This document shows, piece by piece, positions 34,787-43,156 of a DNA stretch of 64,000 nt (position 1 is its first letter; every line of letters begins with the position of its first letter). The notes under the pieces were generated by a model. That model was not told the DNA's origin. It did no database searches and saw only the letters and a list, made by a program, of their open reading frames with translations. Made by a program: the position numbers and the translations under genes. This DNA comes from CAVRRZ01 sp963723745 (GTDB lineage: Bacteria > Actinomycetota > Actinomycetes > Mycobacteriales > Geodermatophilaceae): the NCBI GenBank assembly GCA_963723745.1, contig CAVRRZ010000005.1, positions 310,001 to 374,000 on the forward strand, in the 5' to 3' direction.

Positions 34787-36158
34787 GCAGCACGCCCCGC
34801 GGCGGCCCGTTCGGCCGCGCGTGGGCGCTGCTCCGCAGCGCTCTGTGGCCGATCCCGAGGCCATCGTGGCAGCGCTCGGCCTCGGCCTCGCACTGCCCGC
34901 GCTCGACGCCGCGCTCGAGAGCCCCGACGGCCACCCGCTCACCTTCGTGTTCGGTGGCGGCCCCTCGGCCGCCCGGGACCTGCTCGCCGCGATCGCCGGA
35001 TCGCTGATCTCGGTGACCGGCCTCGTCTTCTCCCTCACGGTCGTGGCGCTCCAGCTGGCCAGCAGCCAGTACTCGCCGCGCCTGCTGCAGACCTTCGCCA
35101 CCGACCGGTTCGTGCAGGTCACCCTCGCCCAGCTGACGGCGACGTTCGTCTACTCGCTGACCGTCCTGCGCACCGTGCGGACGGAGGACGCGGCCGAGGG
35201 CGGCGACGCCTTCGTGCCCCGCCTGGCGATCACGGTCGCCTACGTCCTCGCCCTGGGCAGCGTGCTGGCGCTGGTCCTGTTCCTGGGCCACCTGGCGCGC
35301 TCGCTGCGGGTGGAGACGATGCTGCGCGACGTCCACGAGGAGGCCGGGCAGGTCCTCGCCCGTGAGCTGCCGCGCGACCGGGGCGACGTCGCACCGGCCC
35401 CCTCGCCGCCGTCGGGGCCACCGACCGTCGTGACGGCGCGGACGAGCGGCTTCGTGACCGACGTCGACGAGCGGCGGCTCGTGGCCGCGGCGGCAGCTGA
35501 CGACGCGTTCGTCGTCCTGGTCCCCCGCATCGGCGACGCGGTGGTCACGGGCACACCGCTCGCCCACGCCTGGGGCCGTGGGGCCGGTTCCGCAGAGCTC
35601 GCCGCCGCCGTCCGGAGTGCCGTCCGGCTGCAGTTCGAGCGCTCGACCGACCGCGACGTCACCTACAGCCTCCGCAAGATCGTCGACATCGCCGTCCGAG
35701 CGCTGTCCCCCGGCATCAACGATCCGACGACCGCCGTGCACGCGCTGTCGCACGCTTCAGCGATCCTGGGCGACCTGCTCGAGCGACGGCCGGTACCGCG
35801 GTGCCCCGCCGACGATGGGGGCGTCGTCCGGGTGGTCGTGCCGCACTGGTCCGACCGCGACGTCCTCGACCTGGCACTCGAGGAACCGCTGCAGTTCGCC
35901 TCCGGCCAGCCCGCGGTGCTGCGACGGATCGCGATGCTGCTCCGCGAGGTCGCCTGGCGCGCCTCGCGGCCAGGGGTGGCCGCGGCCGTGCGCCCCCGCC
36001 TGGACGAGGTCACCGCCTTGGCCAGGGACAGCACGTCGATCCGGGCCGAGGAGATCGCCCGGTGGCGAGACGACGTCGACGAGGCGCTCGCCGGCCGGTG
36101 GGCCGCCCAGCTCTCGGGGGACGACACGGCCGCCGGACCGGTTGCTACTCACGGGTAG
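34783..36158 (+). pseudogene. DUF2254 membrane protein with N-terminal frameshift
   Basis: The first frame from GTG 34783 (overlapping the lipoprotein stop) encodes a usual DUF2254 start, FGRAWALLRSALWPIP. The rest, IVAALGLGLALPALDAALE onward, is one frame over. Adding one G near 34854-34860 would join them. The downstream part has helices SLISVTGLVFSLTVVAL, FVYSLTVLRTV and ITVAYVLALGSVLALVLFLG, then a long soluble portion with SPGINDPTTAVHALSH, which is characteristic of the family. Translation from an internal start is possible but would lose the first membrane segment. The family's function is unknown. Confidence 0.75.
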
Positions 36159-36235
36159 GAATGTGGGATCGTCGGCCGGAGAACCACGTCGATGCGGTGG
36201 GCCGGCCGGCCGGCCCCCACCGGGAAGAGGGTCCG

Positions 36236-37411
36236 ATGCGCCTGCAGCTGTCGCCGGAGATGGCCGACTTCCGGGAGGAGATGCGCCGCTTCTTCACCAC
36301 GGAGGTGCCGCGCGAGATCCGCGACGCCGTCGCGGCCCGCCACGAGCTCAGCCGCGAGCAGTACGTCGAGACGCAGCGGATCCTGCACGCCGCCGGGCTG
36401 GCCGTGCCGCACTGGCCGGCGGAGTGGGGCGGCCGCGACTGGACGCCGCTGCAGCGGCACATCTGGCACGAGGAGATGCAGCTGGCCTGCGTGCCCGGGC
36501 CGCTTCCCTTCAACGCCAGCATGGTCGGCCCGGTGATCTACACCTTCGGCTCGCAGGAGCAGAAGGAGCGGTTCCTGCCGCCCACAGCCAACCTCGACAT
36601 CTGGTGGTGCCAGGGCTTCTCCGAGCCCGACGCCGGCTCCGACCTCGCCTCGCTGCGCACCACCGCCGTCCGGGACGGCGACGACTGGATCGTCAACGGC
36701 CAGAAGACGTGGACGACGCTCGGGCAGTACGCCGACTGGATCTTCTGCCTGGTCCGCACCGACCCGACGGCCGAGAAGAAGCAGCGCGGCATCTCGTTCC
36801 TGCTCTTCCCGATGGACTCCCCCGGCGTCACGCTGCGCCCGATCGAGCTGATCGACGGCGGCTTCGAGGTCAACGAGGTCTTCTTCGAGGACGTGCGTGT
36901 GCCCGCCGAGAACCTCGTCGGCGAGGAGAACCGGGGCTGGGACTACGCCAAGTTCCTCCTCGGCAACGAGCGCGTCGGCGTCGCCCCGGTCGGCTACACC
37001 AAGCGACTGCTGGCCCAGGCCAAACGGCACGCGGCGGAGATCCGGATCGACGGCACCCCGCTGCTCCAGGACCCGCTGATCGCCACCCGTATCGCCGAGC
37101 TGGAGAACGAGCTGCTGGCGCTGGAGCTGACCGCGCTGCGGGTGGTGGCGCACTCGGCCGACGGCAAGCCACACCCCGCGTCGTCGGTGCTCAAGCTGCG
37201 CGGCACCGAGTTGCAGCAGGCGGCCACCGAACTGGTCGTGGACATCGCCGGGCCGCTGGCGGTCGCGTCGGGCGCCGGCGCGGACTCCGACGTCCCCGAG
37301 TGGGCGCGCGTGGCCACGCCGTCCTACCTCAACTTCCGCAAGGCCTCGATCTACGGGGGCTCCAACGAGGTGCAGCGCACCATCATCGCCGGCTCGATCC
37401 TGGGGTTGTGA
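36236..37411 (+). CDS. Acyl-CoA dehydrogenase (alpha-type of a pair)
   Basis: A 391-residue FAD acyl-CoA dehydrogenase. Middle-domain motifs are GFSEPDAGSDLASLRTTA and NGQKTWTTLGQYADWIF. C-terminal motifs are LLGNERVGVAPVGYT, QDPLIATRIAELENELLAL and ASIYGGSNEVQRTII. It is followed 16 bases later by a second, more divergent acyl-CoA dehydrogenase gene. Such adjacent pairs form alpha2beta2 heterotetramers in actinobacterial steroid and branched-chain degradation (FadE28/FadE29 type). ATG 36236 has GAAGAGGG upstream. The 77-base spacer before it holds only a GGCCGGCC-rich run. Confidence 0.88.
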   Translation: MRLQLSPEMADFREEMRRFFTTEVPREIRDAVAARHELSREQYVETQRILHAAGLAVPHWPAEWGGRDWTPLQRHIWHEEMQLACVPGPLPFNASMVGPVIYTFGSQEQKERFLPPTANLDIWWCQGFSEPDAGSDLASLRTTAVRDGDDWIVNGQKTWTTLGQYADWIFCLVRTDPTAEKKQRGISFLLFPMDSPGVTLRPIELIDGGFEVNEVFFEDVRVPAENLVGEENRGWDYAKFLLGNERVGVAPVGYTKRLLAQAKRHAAEIRIDGTPLLQDPLIATRIAELENELLALELTALRVVAHSADGKPHPASSVLKLRGTELQQAATELVVDIAGPLAVASGAGADSDVPEWARVATPSYLNFRKASIYGGSNEVQRTIIAGSILGL

Positions 37412-37427
37412 CCCGGAGGTTTATGAC

Positions 37428-38591
37428 ATGGACTTTTCCTACGACGACGAGCAGACCGCCCTCCGCGAGGCCGTGAGCGCCCTGCTGGGCAAGGCCTACG
37501 GATCCAGTGGCGAGCAGCGCCGCGCGGTCACCGCCGCAGATCCCGGGTTCGACGAGAAGACGTGGGCGCGGCTGGCCGAGATGGGTGTGCTCGGGCTGCC
37601 CTTCGCCGAGGCCGACGGCGGCATGGGCGCAGGCCCGGTCGAGGTCGCCCTGGTGGCCGAGGAGGTCGGCCGGGTGCTCGCGCCGGAGCCGTTCGTGGAG
37701 GTGGTGGTGCTGGCCGGTGGCCTGGTGGCCGCCCTCGGCACCGAGGAGCAGCGCGGCGAGGTGCTCGGCGCGATCGCCGAGGGCGGCTGCGTCGCCGCCT
37801 TCGCGCACGCCGAGCCGGAGAGCCGCTGGGCCGCGTCGGCCCGCGCCGTGGCGGCCATCGACGACGGCGGCTGGCGGCTCACCGGCGTCAAGGAGCCGGT
37901 GCTGCACGGCGCGCGAGCCGACCTGCTGGTGGTCAGCGCGGTCACCGACTCCGGGACCCAGCTGTTCCTCGTCCGACCGGACGCAGACGGCCTCACCCGC
38001 AGCGGCTACCGGACCCACGACGGCGGCCGCGCGGCGCGCATCGAGTTCGCCGGCACGCCCGCCGAGCTGCTCGGCGACTCCTCCGGGGACCGCGCCACGA
38101 CCGACCGGACGCCGGACGTGGAGCGCGCCCTGGCCGCGGCCCGGATCGCCTACGCCAACGAGGCGGTGGGCGCCATGGACACCGCCCTGCGCAGCACCTC
38201 GGAGTACCTGCGGACCCGCAAGCAGTTCGGCGTCCCGCTGTCCCGCTTCCAGGCGCTGACGTTCCGGGCGGCCGACATGTACGTGTCGCTGGAGCTGGCC
38301 CGCAGCACGGCGCTGTGGGCGGTCATGGTGCAGGACGCCGGCGGCGACGTCGTCCAGGCCGCCGACCGGGCCCGGCTGCAGACCAGCCGCGCCGGCCGGC
38401 ACATCGGCCAGGAGGCGATCCAGCTGCACGGCGGGATCGGGATGACCGCGGAGTACTCGGTGGGGCACTACACCAGCCGGCTCACCGCACTGGACCACCT
38501 GCTCGGCGACGGCGACTTCGCCCGCTCCCGGCTCGCGGCGCGGGTCGAGGAGCACGAGACGGTCGACCCCCTCGGCGCGCCCTACACCTGA
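37428..38591 (+). CDS. Acyl-CoA dehydrogenase (beta-type of a pair)
   Basis: A 387-residue homologue. N-terminal helices (YDDEQTALREAVSALLGKAYG) and MGVLGLPFAEADGGMG lead to a degenerate middle domain (AHAEPESRWAASA in place of TEPxAGSD). The C-terminal domain is conserved: RTRKQFGVPLSRFQAL and IQLHGGIGMTAEYSVGHY. The weak FAD/substrate loop is what is seen in the partner subunit of heterotetrameric enzymes. It lies immediately downstream of the alpha-type gene. It ends 4 bases before a P2 palindrome that probably serves as terminator. Confidence 0.86.
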   Translation: MDFSYDDEQTALREAVSALLGKAYGSSGEQRRAVTAADPGFDEKTWARLAEMGVLGLPFAEADGGMGAGPVEVALVAEEVGRVLAPEPFVEVVVLAGGLVAALGTEEQRGEVLGAIAEGGCVAAFAHAEPESRWAASARAVAAIDDGGWRLTGVKEPVLHGARADLLVVSAVTDSGTQLFLVRPDADGLTRSGYRTHDGGRAARIEFAGTPAELLGDSSGDRATTDRTPDVERALAAARIAYANEAVGAMDTALRSTSEYLRTRKQFGVPLSRFQALTFRAADMYVSLELARSTALWAVMVQDAGGDVVQAADRARLQTSRAGRHIGQEAIQLHGGIGMTAEYSVGHYTSRLTALDHLLGDGDFARSRLAARVEEHETVDPLGAPYT

Positions 38592-38595
38592 CCCT

Positions 38596-38629
38596 CGGAG
38601 CGGCCATTTGTGCACAAATGGCCGCTCCG
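38596..38629. repeat. P2 palindromic element, copy 1
   Basis: A perfect 34-bp palindrome whose core is GGCCATTTGTG followed by its reverse complement, extended on both sides by CGGAGC/GCTCCG. It could fold into a 15-bp stem with a TGCA loop. It begins 4 bases after the acyl-CoA dehydrogenase stop and 33 bases before the IS30-family element. A second copy is at 39977-40000 on the other side of the element. Confidence 0.85.
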
Positions 38630-38662
38630 TGGACGCGAGCCGCGGCACCCCGCCCGGTCGGG

Positions 38663-39969
38663 TTCAAGGGGTCGTCGCAACACCCTGTGAGTAGGGGTGG
38701 TGTCGATGGCGCGTCCGCGGAGGCTGAATGCCCTCGAGCGCGGGTTCTGGAGGCTGATCGCCGAGGGAGTGTCGACGGAGCAGGCCGCGGTCAAGATCGG
38801 AGTGTCGGAGACCACCGGTCGGAACTGGTTCCGCGACGGTGGCGGCATGGCGCCGATGACATTGTCCGAGCCCAGTGGCCGTTTTCTGTCTCTGGCTGAG
38901 CGGGAGACGATCGACCTGTGCTGGGACGACGGCTGGACGAAGGCCGAGATCGCCCGTCATCTGGGGCGGCACCCCTCCACGATCGGTCGCGAGCTCGCCC
39001 GCAACCGGATGCCGTGGGCTCCGCGACGGCCGCCGTCACCCGATGGCCTGCGGCGGCGGCCTGGGCGGGTCCCGGGCAGCCCGTACCGGCGGCTCCGGTC
39101 GCGGTATCGGGCGGCGGCGGCGCAGGCCAAGGCCGAGGGGCGGGGCCGGCGGCCCAAGCCGAGCAAGCTGGCTGGGCTGCCCGAGCTGCAGGCCTACGTG
39201 CAGGTCAAGCTGACCGACGGGTGGAGCCCCGAACAGATCGCCGGGCGGCTGCCCGAGGACTTCCCCGACGATGAACGCATGCGCATCTCGCACGAGGCCA
39301 TCTACCAGTCGCTGTTCGTGCAGGGCCGGGGCGGACTGAACCGCGAGCTGAGAAAGTGCCTGCGCACCGGGCGGGCGCTGCGCAAGCCCCGCCGCCGCGT
39401 CGACGGCCGCCGGGAACGCATCAAGGACAAAGTGATGATCGCCGACCGGCCGGCCGAGGCCGACGACCGCTCCGTCGGCGGCCACTGGGAAGGTGACCTG
39501 ATCGTCGGCAAGGACAGCGGCTCGGCGGTGGGCACCCTGGTCGAGCGCACCACCCGGTTCACCATGCTGCTGCACCTGCCCGCCGATCACGGCGCCGAAG
39601 CCGTCCGGGACGCCATCACCGCCAAGATCGGCACGCTGCCGGCGGCGCTGCGCCGCTCGCTGACCTGGGACCAGGGCATCGAACTGGCCCGGCACGCCGA
39701 GATCACCATCGCCGCCGACCTGCCGATCTACTTCTGCGACCCGCACAGTCCCTGGCAGCGCGGCACCAACGAGAACACCAACGGCCTGCTCCGCCAGTAC
39801 CTGCCCAAGAGCACCGACCTCTCGGTCCATTCGGTCGAGGACCTGATCGCCATCGAAGCCCGGCTCAACGGACGGCCCCGCAAGACCCTCCGGTTCAAGA
39901 CCCCGGCCGAAGCCCTCGCCCAGCTACTCTCCGAAGATCAACAAGCTGGTGTTGCGACGACCAGTTGAA
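38663..39969 (+). mobile_element. IS30-family insertion sequence
   Basis: An element of about 1307 bp. Terminal inverted repeats are 38663-38684 and 39948-39969, 22 bp with two mismatches, sharing GGTCGTCGCAACACC; the ends read TTCAA. The single transposase gene fills the element and its stop codon lies inside the right repeat. I could not identify a convincing short target duplication next to the repeats. The insertion is in the intergenic space between convergent genes and interrupts no coding sequence. Transposase and ends look intact, so it may be active. Confidence 0.85.
38706..39968 (+). CDS. IS30-family transposase
   Basis: A 420-residue DDE transposase. The N-terminal HTH region includes RRLNALERGFWRLIAEGVST. 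A second HTH (LSLAERETIDLC, WTKAEIARHLGRHPSTIGREL) is typical of IS30. The catalytic triad is visible as Asp in GHWEGDLIVG, Asp in LTWDQGIELARH and Glu in PWQRGTNENTNGLLRQYLPK. The start at ATG 38706 follows GTAGGGGTGG; GTG codons at 38697 and 38700 are alternatives. The reading frame is uninterrupted, in contrast to several chromosomal genes in this window. Confidence 0.93.
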   Translation: MARPRRLNALERGFWRLIAEGVSTEQAAVKIGVSETTGRNWFRDGGGMAPMTLSEPSGRFLSLAERETIDLCWDDGWTKAEIARHLGRHPSTIGRELARNRMPWAPRRPPSPDGLRRRPGRVPGSPYRRLRSRYRAAAAQAKAEGRGRRPKPSKLAGLPELQAYVQVKLTDGWSPEQIAGRLPEDFPDDERMRISHEAIYQSLFVQGRGGLNRELRKCLRTGRALRKPRRRVDGRRERIKDKVMIADRPAEADDRSVGGHWEGDLIVGKDSGSAVGTLVERTTRFTMLLHLPADHGAEAVRDAITAKIGTLPAALRRSLTWDQGIELARHAEITIAADLPIYFCDPHSPWQRGTNENTNGLLRQYLPKSTDLSVHSVEDLIAIEARLNGRPRKTLRFKTPAEALAQLLSEDQQAGVATTS

Positions 39970-39976
39970 TCCGCCC

Positions 39977-40000
39977 CGGCCATTTGTGCACAAATGGCCG
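39977..40000. repeat. P2 palindromic element, copy 2
   Basis: A perfect 24-bp palindrome with the same core as the copy at 38596. It starts 7 bases after the right end of the IS element and lies 6 bases from the stop codon of the minus-strand HDOD gene. So each of the two convergent genes has its own P2 copy directly after its stop, with the IS between them. Confidence 0.85.
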
Positions 40001-40006
40001 TGAGCT

Positions 40007-40888
40007 TCAGTCGCCGAGCATGGCGCGGCGGAGCTCGTCGGCGTCGTAGCGCACCTGGTACAGCACCGGGGGCAGGTCCTCCTCGCGGAGCCGGCCGCAG
40101 GACAGCGGGCCGATCGACTGGGCCTCGTAGTCGCGGACGGTCAGCCGCGCGGCCGCCTCGTAGCAGCTGCGCAGCAGGCCACCCTCGACCGAGCCGGGGT
40201 CGTCGACGCGCTGCATCGGCACCACCATGCTGTGCGGGAAGCCCCACATCTCCAGCGCCACCGCGGTGAGCCGGACCGCCGAGATGCCGTAGCGGCGCAC
40301 CTCGGCGCGACGGCGGTCGGCGAAGTTGGGATGCCCGGCGGCGAGCTCCCGGTAGCCGTCGCGGTCGTTGTGGTGCAGCAGCGCCGCGCCCATCTGGGCC
40401 AGCAGCCCGATGCACAGCCCGTCCTGGGGCCGTTCCCCGAACCGCGGGGCGAGGCTGGAGGCCGCCAGCGCGAGGCTGGTCGTCACGATCCAGAAGTCCT
40501 CGGGCAGCCGCGACTCGTCGTCGAGGTCGGTCAGGGCGACGGTGGCCATGGTGCGCACCGTCGTGAACCCCACGACGGTCACCGCGAACTGCAGCGAGGT
40601 GACCCGGCCGCGCATGCCGAAGTAGGCGGAGTTGGCCAGCTTCATGACCCGGCTGGCCAGGGCGACGTCGCTGGCCAGGATCCGCGAGAGCGCCTTGGCG
40701 CTGGTCTCGTCGGAGTTGGCGACGGAGACGATCTGGGCGGCGACGGGCCGCTGGGCGGCCATCGTGTCGATGCTCGCCAGGATCTTCTCGATGTCGAACG
40801 ACCCGGCCAGCACCAGCTGCGGCTGCTCGAGCACCGGCTCGGAAGGATCCGGCTCCCTCTGCGGCGCGGGGAAGGGCATGACGGTCAT
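40007..40888 (-). CDS. HDOD-domain signalling protein
   Basis: A 293-residue protein. The HDOD fold spans about residues 30-230 (FDIEKILASIDTMAAQRPVA, LSRILASDVALASRVMKLAN, SAYFGMRGRVTSLQFAV, GLLAQMGAALLHHND). HDOD proteins resemble HD phosphohydrolases but generally lack the metal-binding HD pair and act in signalling. The ATG overlaps the stop of the GGDEF/EAL gene (ATGA, 40885-40888), so the two products are made together. This suggests a c-di-GMP-linked output or regulation. The output is unknown. Confidence 0.85.
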   Translation of the reverse strand: MTVMPFPAPQREPDPSEPVLEQPQLVLAGSFDIEKILASIDTMAAQRPVAAQIVSVANSDETSAKALSRILASDVALASRVMKLANSAYFGMRGRVTSLQFAVTVVGFTTVRTMATVALTDLDDESRLPEDFWIVTTSLALAASSLAPRFGERPQDGLCIGLLAQMGAALLHHNDRDGYRELAAGHPNFADRRRAEVRRYGISAVRLTAVALEMWGFPHSMVVPMQRVDDPGSVEGGLLRSCYEAAARLTVRDYEAQSIGPLSCGRLREEDLPPVLYQVRYDADELRRAMLGD

Positions 40889-42966
40889 CGGGTCGTAACT
40901 CCCTGGCGGGCGGCGAAGAAGGTCGCAGCGGCTGAGCCGGTCATCGGGCGGGCGAGGCTGAATCCCTGCAGGTAGGTCGCACCGAGATCGCTGAGCGCCT
41001 GCACCTGTTCCTCGGTCTCGACGCCCTCGGCGACGGTGCAGAGGTTCAGGTTGCCGGCGAGCGCGATGACCGCGGTCGCGATCTCGGCGTGACCGGCGGC
41101 GAGCTCGGCGACGAAGGAGCGGTCGACCTTCAGGCAGTCCACCGGCAGCCGGCGCAGGTAGGCCAGAGACGAGTAGCCGGTGCCGAAGTCGTCGATCGCC
41201 AGCTTCACCCCGAGGTTGCGCAGCTGGAGCAGCACCTCGCGGGCGGACTCGGGGTCCTTCATGAGGGCTGACTCGGTGATCTCGACCGAGAGCCGCTCGG
41301 GGCTCAGGCCGTGGCGCCGCAGGGCGGCGGACACCTGTACGGGCAGCGTCTCGTCGAGCTGCAGTGCCGACACGTTGACGTTGGCCCGTGCCGGCGCGGC
41401 CGCACCCAGCAGGTCGTCCCATTCCGCCATCTGGCGGCAGGTCTCGTCGAGGACGAGCTGACCGAGGGCGTTGATCAGGCCGCTCTCCTCGGCGAGAGCG
41501 ATGAACGTGACCGGGCTGATCGTGCCGCGCTGGGAGTGCTGCCAGCGGGCCAGCGACTCGACGGCCACGGCCTCACGGCTCCCGGCGTGGAAGATCGGCT
41601 GGTAGTAGAGGGTGATCTCGCGGCGCTCGATCGCATCGCGCAGCTCGGCGACGAGGATCAGCTTGTCGCGGGCCTCGGCGCGGCCCTGCCGGTCCAGCAC
41701 GGTGATCCGGCGCTTGCCGCCGGCCTTGGCCTGGTACATCGCGATGTCGCAGTCACGGACCAGTTCCTCGGCGGCCACGTGCTCCGCGGTCTGCACGGTC
41801 ACGCCGACGCTGGCGTGCGGGCGGATGTCCACTCCGCCCAGGCGCACCGGCTCGGCCAGCGCCCCGACGATGCGCTCGGCCAGGGCGACGGCGCCGTCCT
41901 CGCCGACGCGCTCGCAGATGACCACGAACTCGTCGCCGCCGAAGCGGGCCACGAGGTCGTCGGGACGCACCGTGGCACGCAGCCGGGCGGCGACCTCGGC
42001 GAGCAGCACGTCACCGGCGGCATGCCCCAGGGAGTCGTTGACCACCTTGAAGTTGTCGAGGTCGAGGAAGAGGCAGGCCAGGCCGCTGGTGCCGCGGACG
42101 AAGCGCTCGGTGACGTACTCGGCCAGCTTCATCCGGTTCGGCAGCCCGGTCAGCGGGTCGTGGTTGGCCTGGTGCTCCAGCTGGGCCTCGAAGGCCAGCC
42201 GGTCGGTGACGTCCTCGATCGTGCCGACGAAGCCGGCACCGGCGCCGGGGGTGAACAGGTGGGCGAATCGGATGATCGTCGTCCGGACGTCGCCGCCGTC
42301 GCGGACGAGCCGGACCTGCAGCTCGACGTCGCCGCCCTCGAGCACGTCGGCGACCCGCTCGATCAGGTCGTCGAGGTCGTCGGGGTGGACGCAGCCCATC
42401 CAGCCGGTGCCCAGGAGTTGCTCGGCCTGCCGGCCGACCAGGGTGCAGAACGCGTCGTTGACGTGCGCGAGGCGCATGCCCTGCTCCGAGAGCAGGGTCG
42501 GCACCGGCGAGCGCTCGGTGAGTGTGGCGAAGCGTCGCTCGTGGGCGTCCGCGGTGGCGCGCAGCGCCCGCTCGTGGGCATTGGCGGTGGCCGGGGTGAC
42601 CCGCAGGGTCCACATCCGTCCGCTGGGCGACGGGGTCGCATGGACGACGGACTCGACCAGGGCCCCGGAGGCGGACCGGACCGGCACCGACATCTGGGTG
42701 GAGCGCTCGCGGCGCAGCAGCAGGCCGAGCTCGCCGCCGCGCAGGGTCGGGAAGAGCTGCTGGACGCCCATCGACCGCAGGTCCTCGAGCGCGTAGCCCA
42801 GCATGGCGACCGCGCCCTGGTTGCCCCAGGTGAGCCGCTGGGTGACGCCCACGGTCTCGGCGACGAGGATCGCCAGGGAGTCGCTGACCGTGGCGCTGTG
42901 GAACACCGACGACACGACGTCCGGCGGCACGGAGCCGTCGAGCGGTGCACTGGTCGCTGCGGTCAC
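40885..42966 (-). CDS. PAS-GGDEF-EAL cyclic-di-GMP enzyme
   Basis: A 693-residue cytoplasmic protein. A PAS-like domain (about 20-140) is followed by a second PAS/PAC (LTERSPVPTLLSEQG to GFVGTIEDVTDRL). The GGDEF domain has LTGLPNRM, ARFGGDEFVV and an upstream RPDD inhibitory-site motif. The EAL domain has AVESLARWQ (ESL in place of EAL), NVSALQL, EITESAL, DDFGTGYSS, KVDRSF and AEGVETEEQ. Residues needed for both synthesis and breakdown of c-di-GMP are present, so it could be bifunctional. GTG 42966 follows GGAGGGAGGA. Three tandem 30-bp repeats lie in its leader. Confidence 0.9.
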   Translation of the reverse strand: MTAATSAPLDGSVPPDVVSSVFHSATVSDSLAILVAETVGVTQRLTWGNQGAVAMLGYALEDLRSMGVQQLFPTLRGGELGLLLRRERSTQMSVPVRSASGALVESVVHATPSPSGRMWTLRVTPATANAHERALRATADAHERRFATLTERSPVPTLLSEQGMRLAHVNDAFCTLVGRQAEQLLGTGWMGCVHPDDLDDLIERVADVLEGGDVELQVRLVRDGGDVRTTIIRFAHLFTPGAGAGFVGTIEDVTDRLAFEAQLEHQANHDPLTGLPNRMKLAEYVTERFVRGTSGLACLFLDLDNFKVVNDSLGHAAGDVLLAEVAARLRATVRPDDLVARFGGDEFVVICERVGEDGAVALAERIVGALAEPVRLGGVDIRPHASVGVTVQTAEHVAAEELVRDCDIAMYQAKAGGKRRITVLDRQGRAEARDKLILVAELRDAIERREITLYYQPIFHAGSREAVAVESLARWQHSQRGTISPVTFIALAEESGLINALGQLVLDETCRQMAEWDDLLGAAAPARANVNVSALQLDETLPVQVSAALRRHGLSPERLSVEITESALMKDPESAREVLLQLRNLGVKLAIDDFGTGYSSLAYLRRLPVDCLKVDRSFVAELAAGHAEIATAVIALAGNLNLCTVAEGVETEEQVQALSDLGATYLQGFSLARPMTGSAAATFFAARQGVTTR

Positions 42967-42986
42967 GGTCCTCCCTCCATGGCGTT

Positions 42987-43077
42987 CCGGGGCCGTCCGT
43001 GACCCCGGTGGTGCTGCCGGGGTGCATCCGTGACCCCGGGAGTGCTGCCGGGACCGTCCATGGCCCCAGCGGTGCTG
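42987..43077. repeat. Three imperfect 30/31-bp tandem repeats
   Basis: Units 42987-43016, 43017-43047 and 43048-43077 each read CCGGG(G/A)...TCC(G/A)TG(A/G)CCCC...GTGCTG. The third is most diverged, and traces of a fourth follow to about 43100. They lie 21-111 bases upstream of the GGDEF/EAL GTG start, within the 190-base spacer after the haem peroxidase gene. No coding frame is conserved across the units. Confidence 0.7.
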
Positions 43078-43131
43078 CACTGGGATCGTCGGCCCCTCGG
43101 GGCCGGAACCTGTCACCCGATCGTGACGGTG

Positions 43132-43147
43132 TCCCCCCAAGGGGGGA
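43132..43147. terminator. C6/G6 hairpin after the haem peroxidase gene
   Basis: TCCCCCCAAGGGGGGA forms a strong short hairpin 10 bases downstream of the peroxidase stop (43157). It is likely the terminator separating the peroxidase transcript from the GGDEF/EAL gene, which runs in the same direction. Confidence 0.45.
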
Positions 43148-43156
43148 TCAGCGCGA

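Noticed and set aside
36200..36220. GGCCGGCCGGCCGGCC run before the acyl-CoA dehydrogenase
   Set aside because: It is simple GC-rich low-complexity sequence and does not match the P2/P3 cores beyond GGCC.
38650..39980. Target-site duplication of the IS30-family element
   Set aside because: Bases outside the inverted repeats (CGGG on the left, TCCG on the right) do not form a convincing direct repeat.
41311..43002. 563-codon plus-strand open frame opposite the GGDEF/EAL gene
   Set aside because: Composition is typical of an antisense shadow, and the minus strand holds all GGDEF/EAL motifs.
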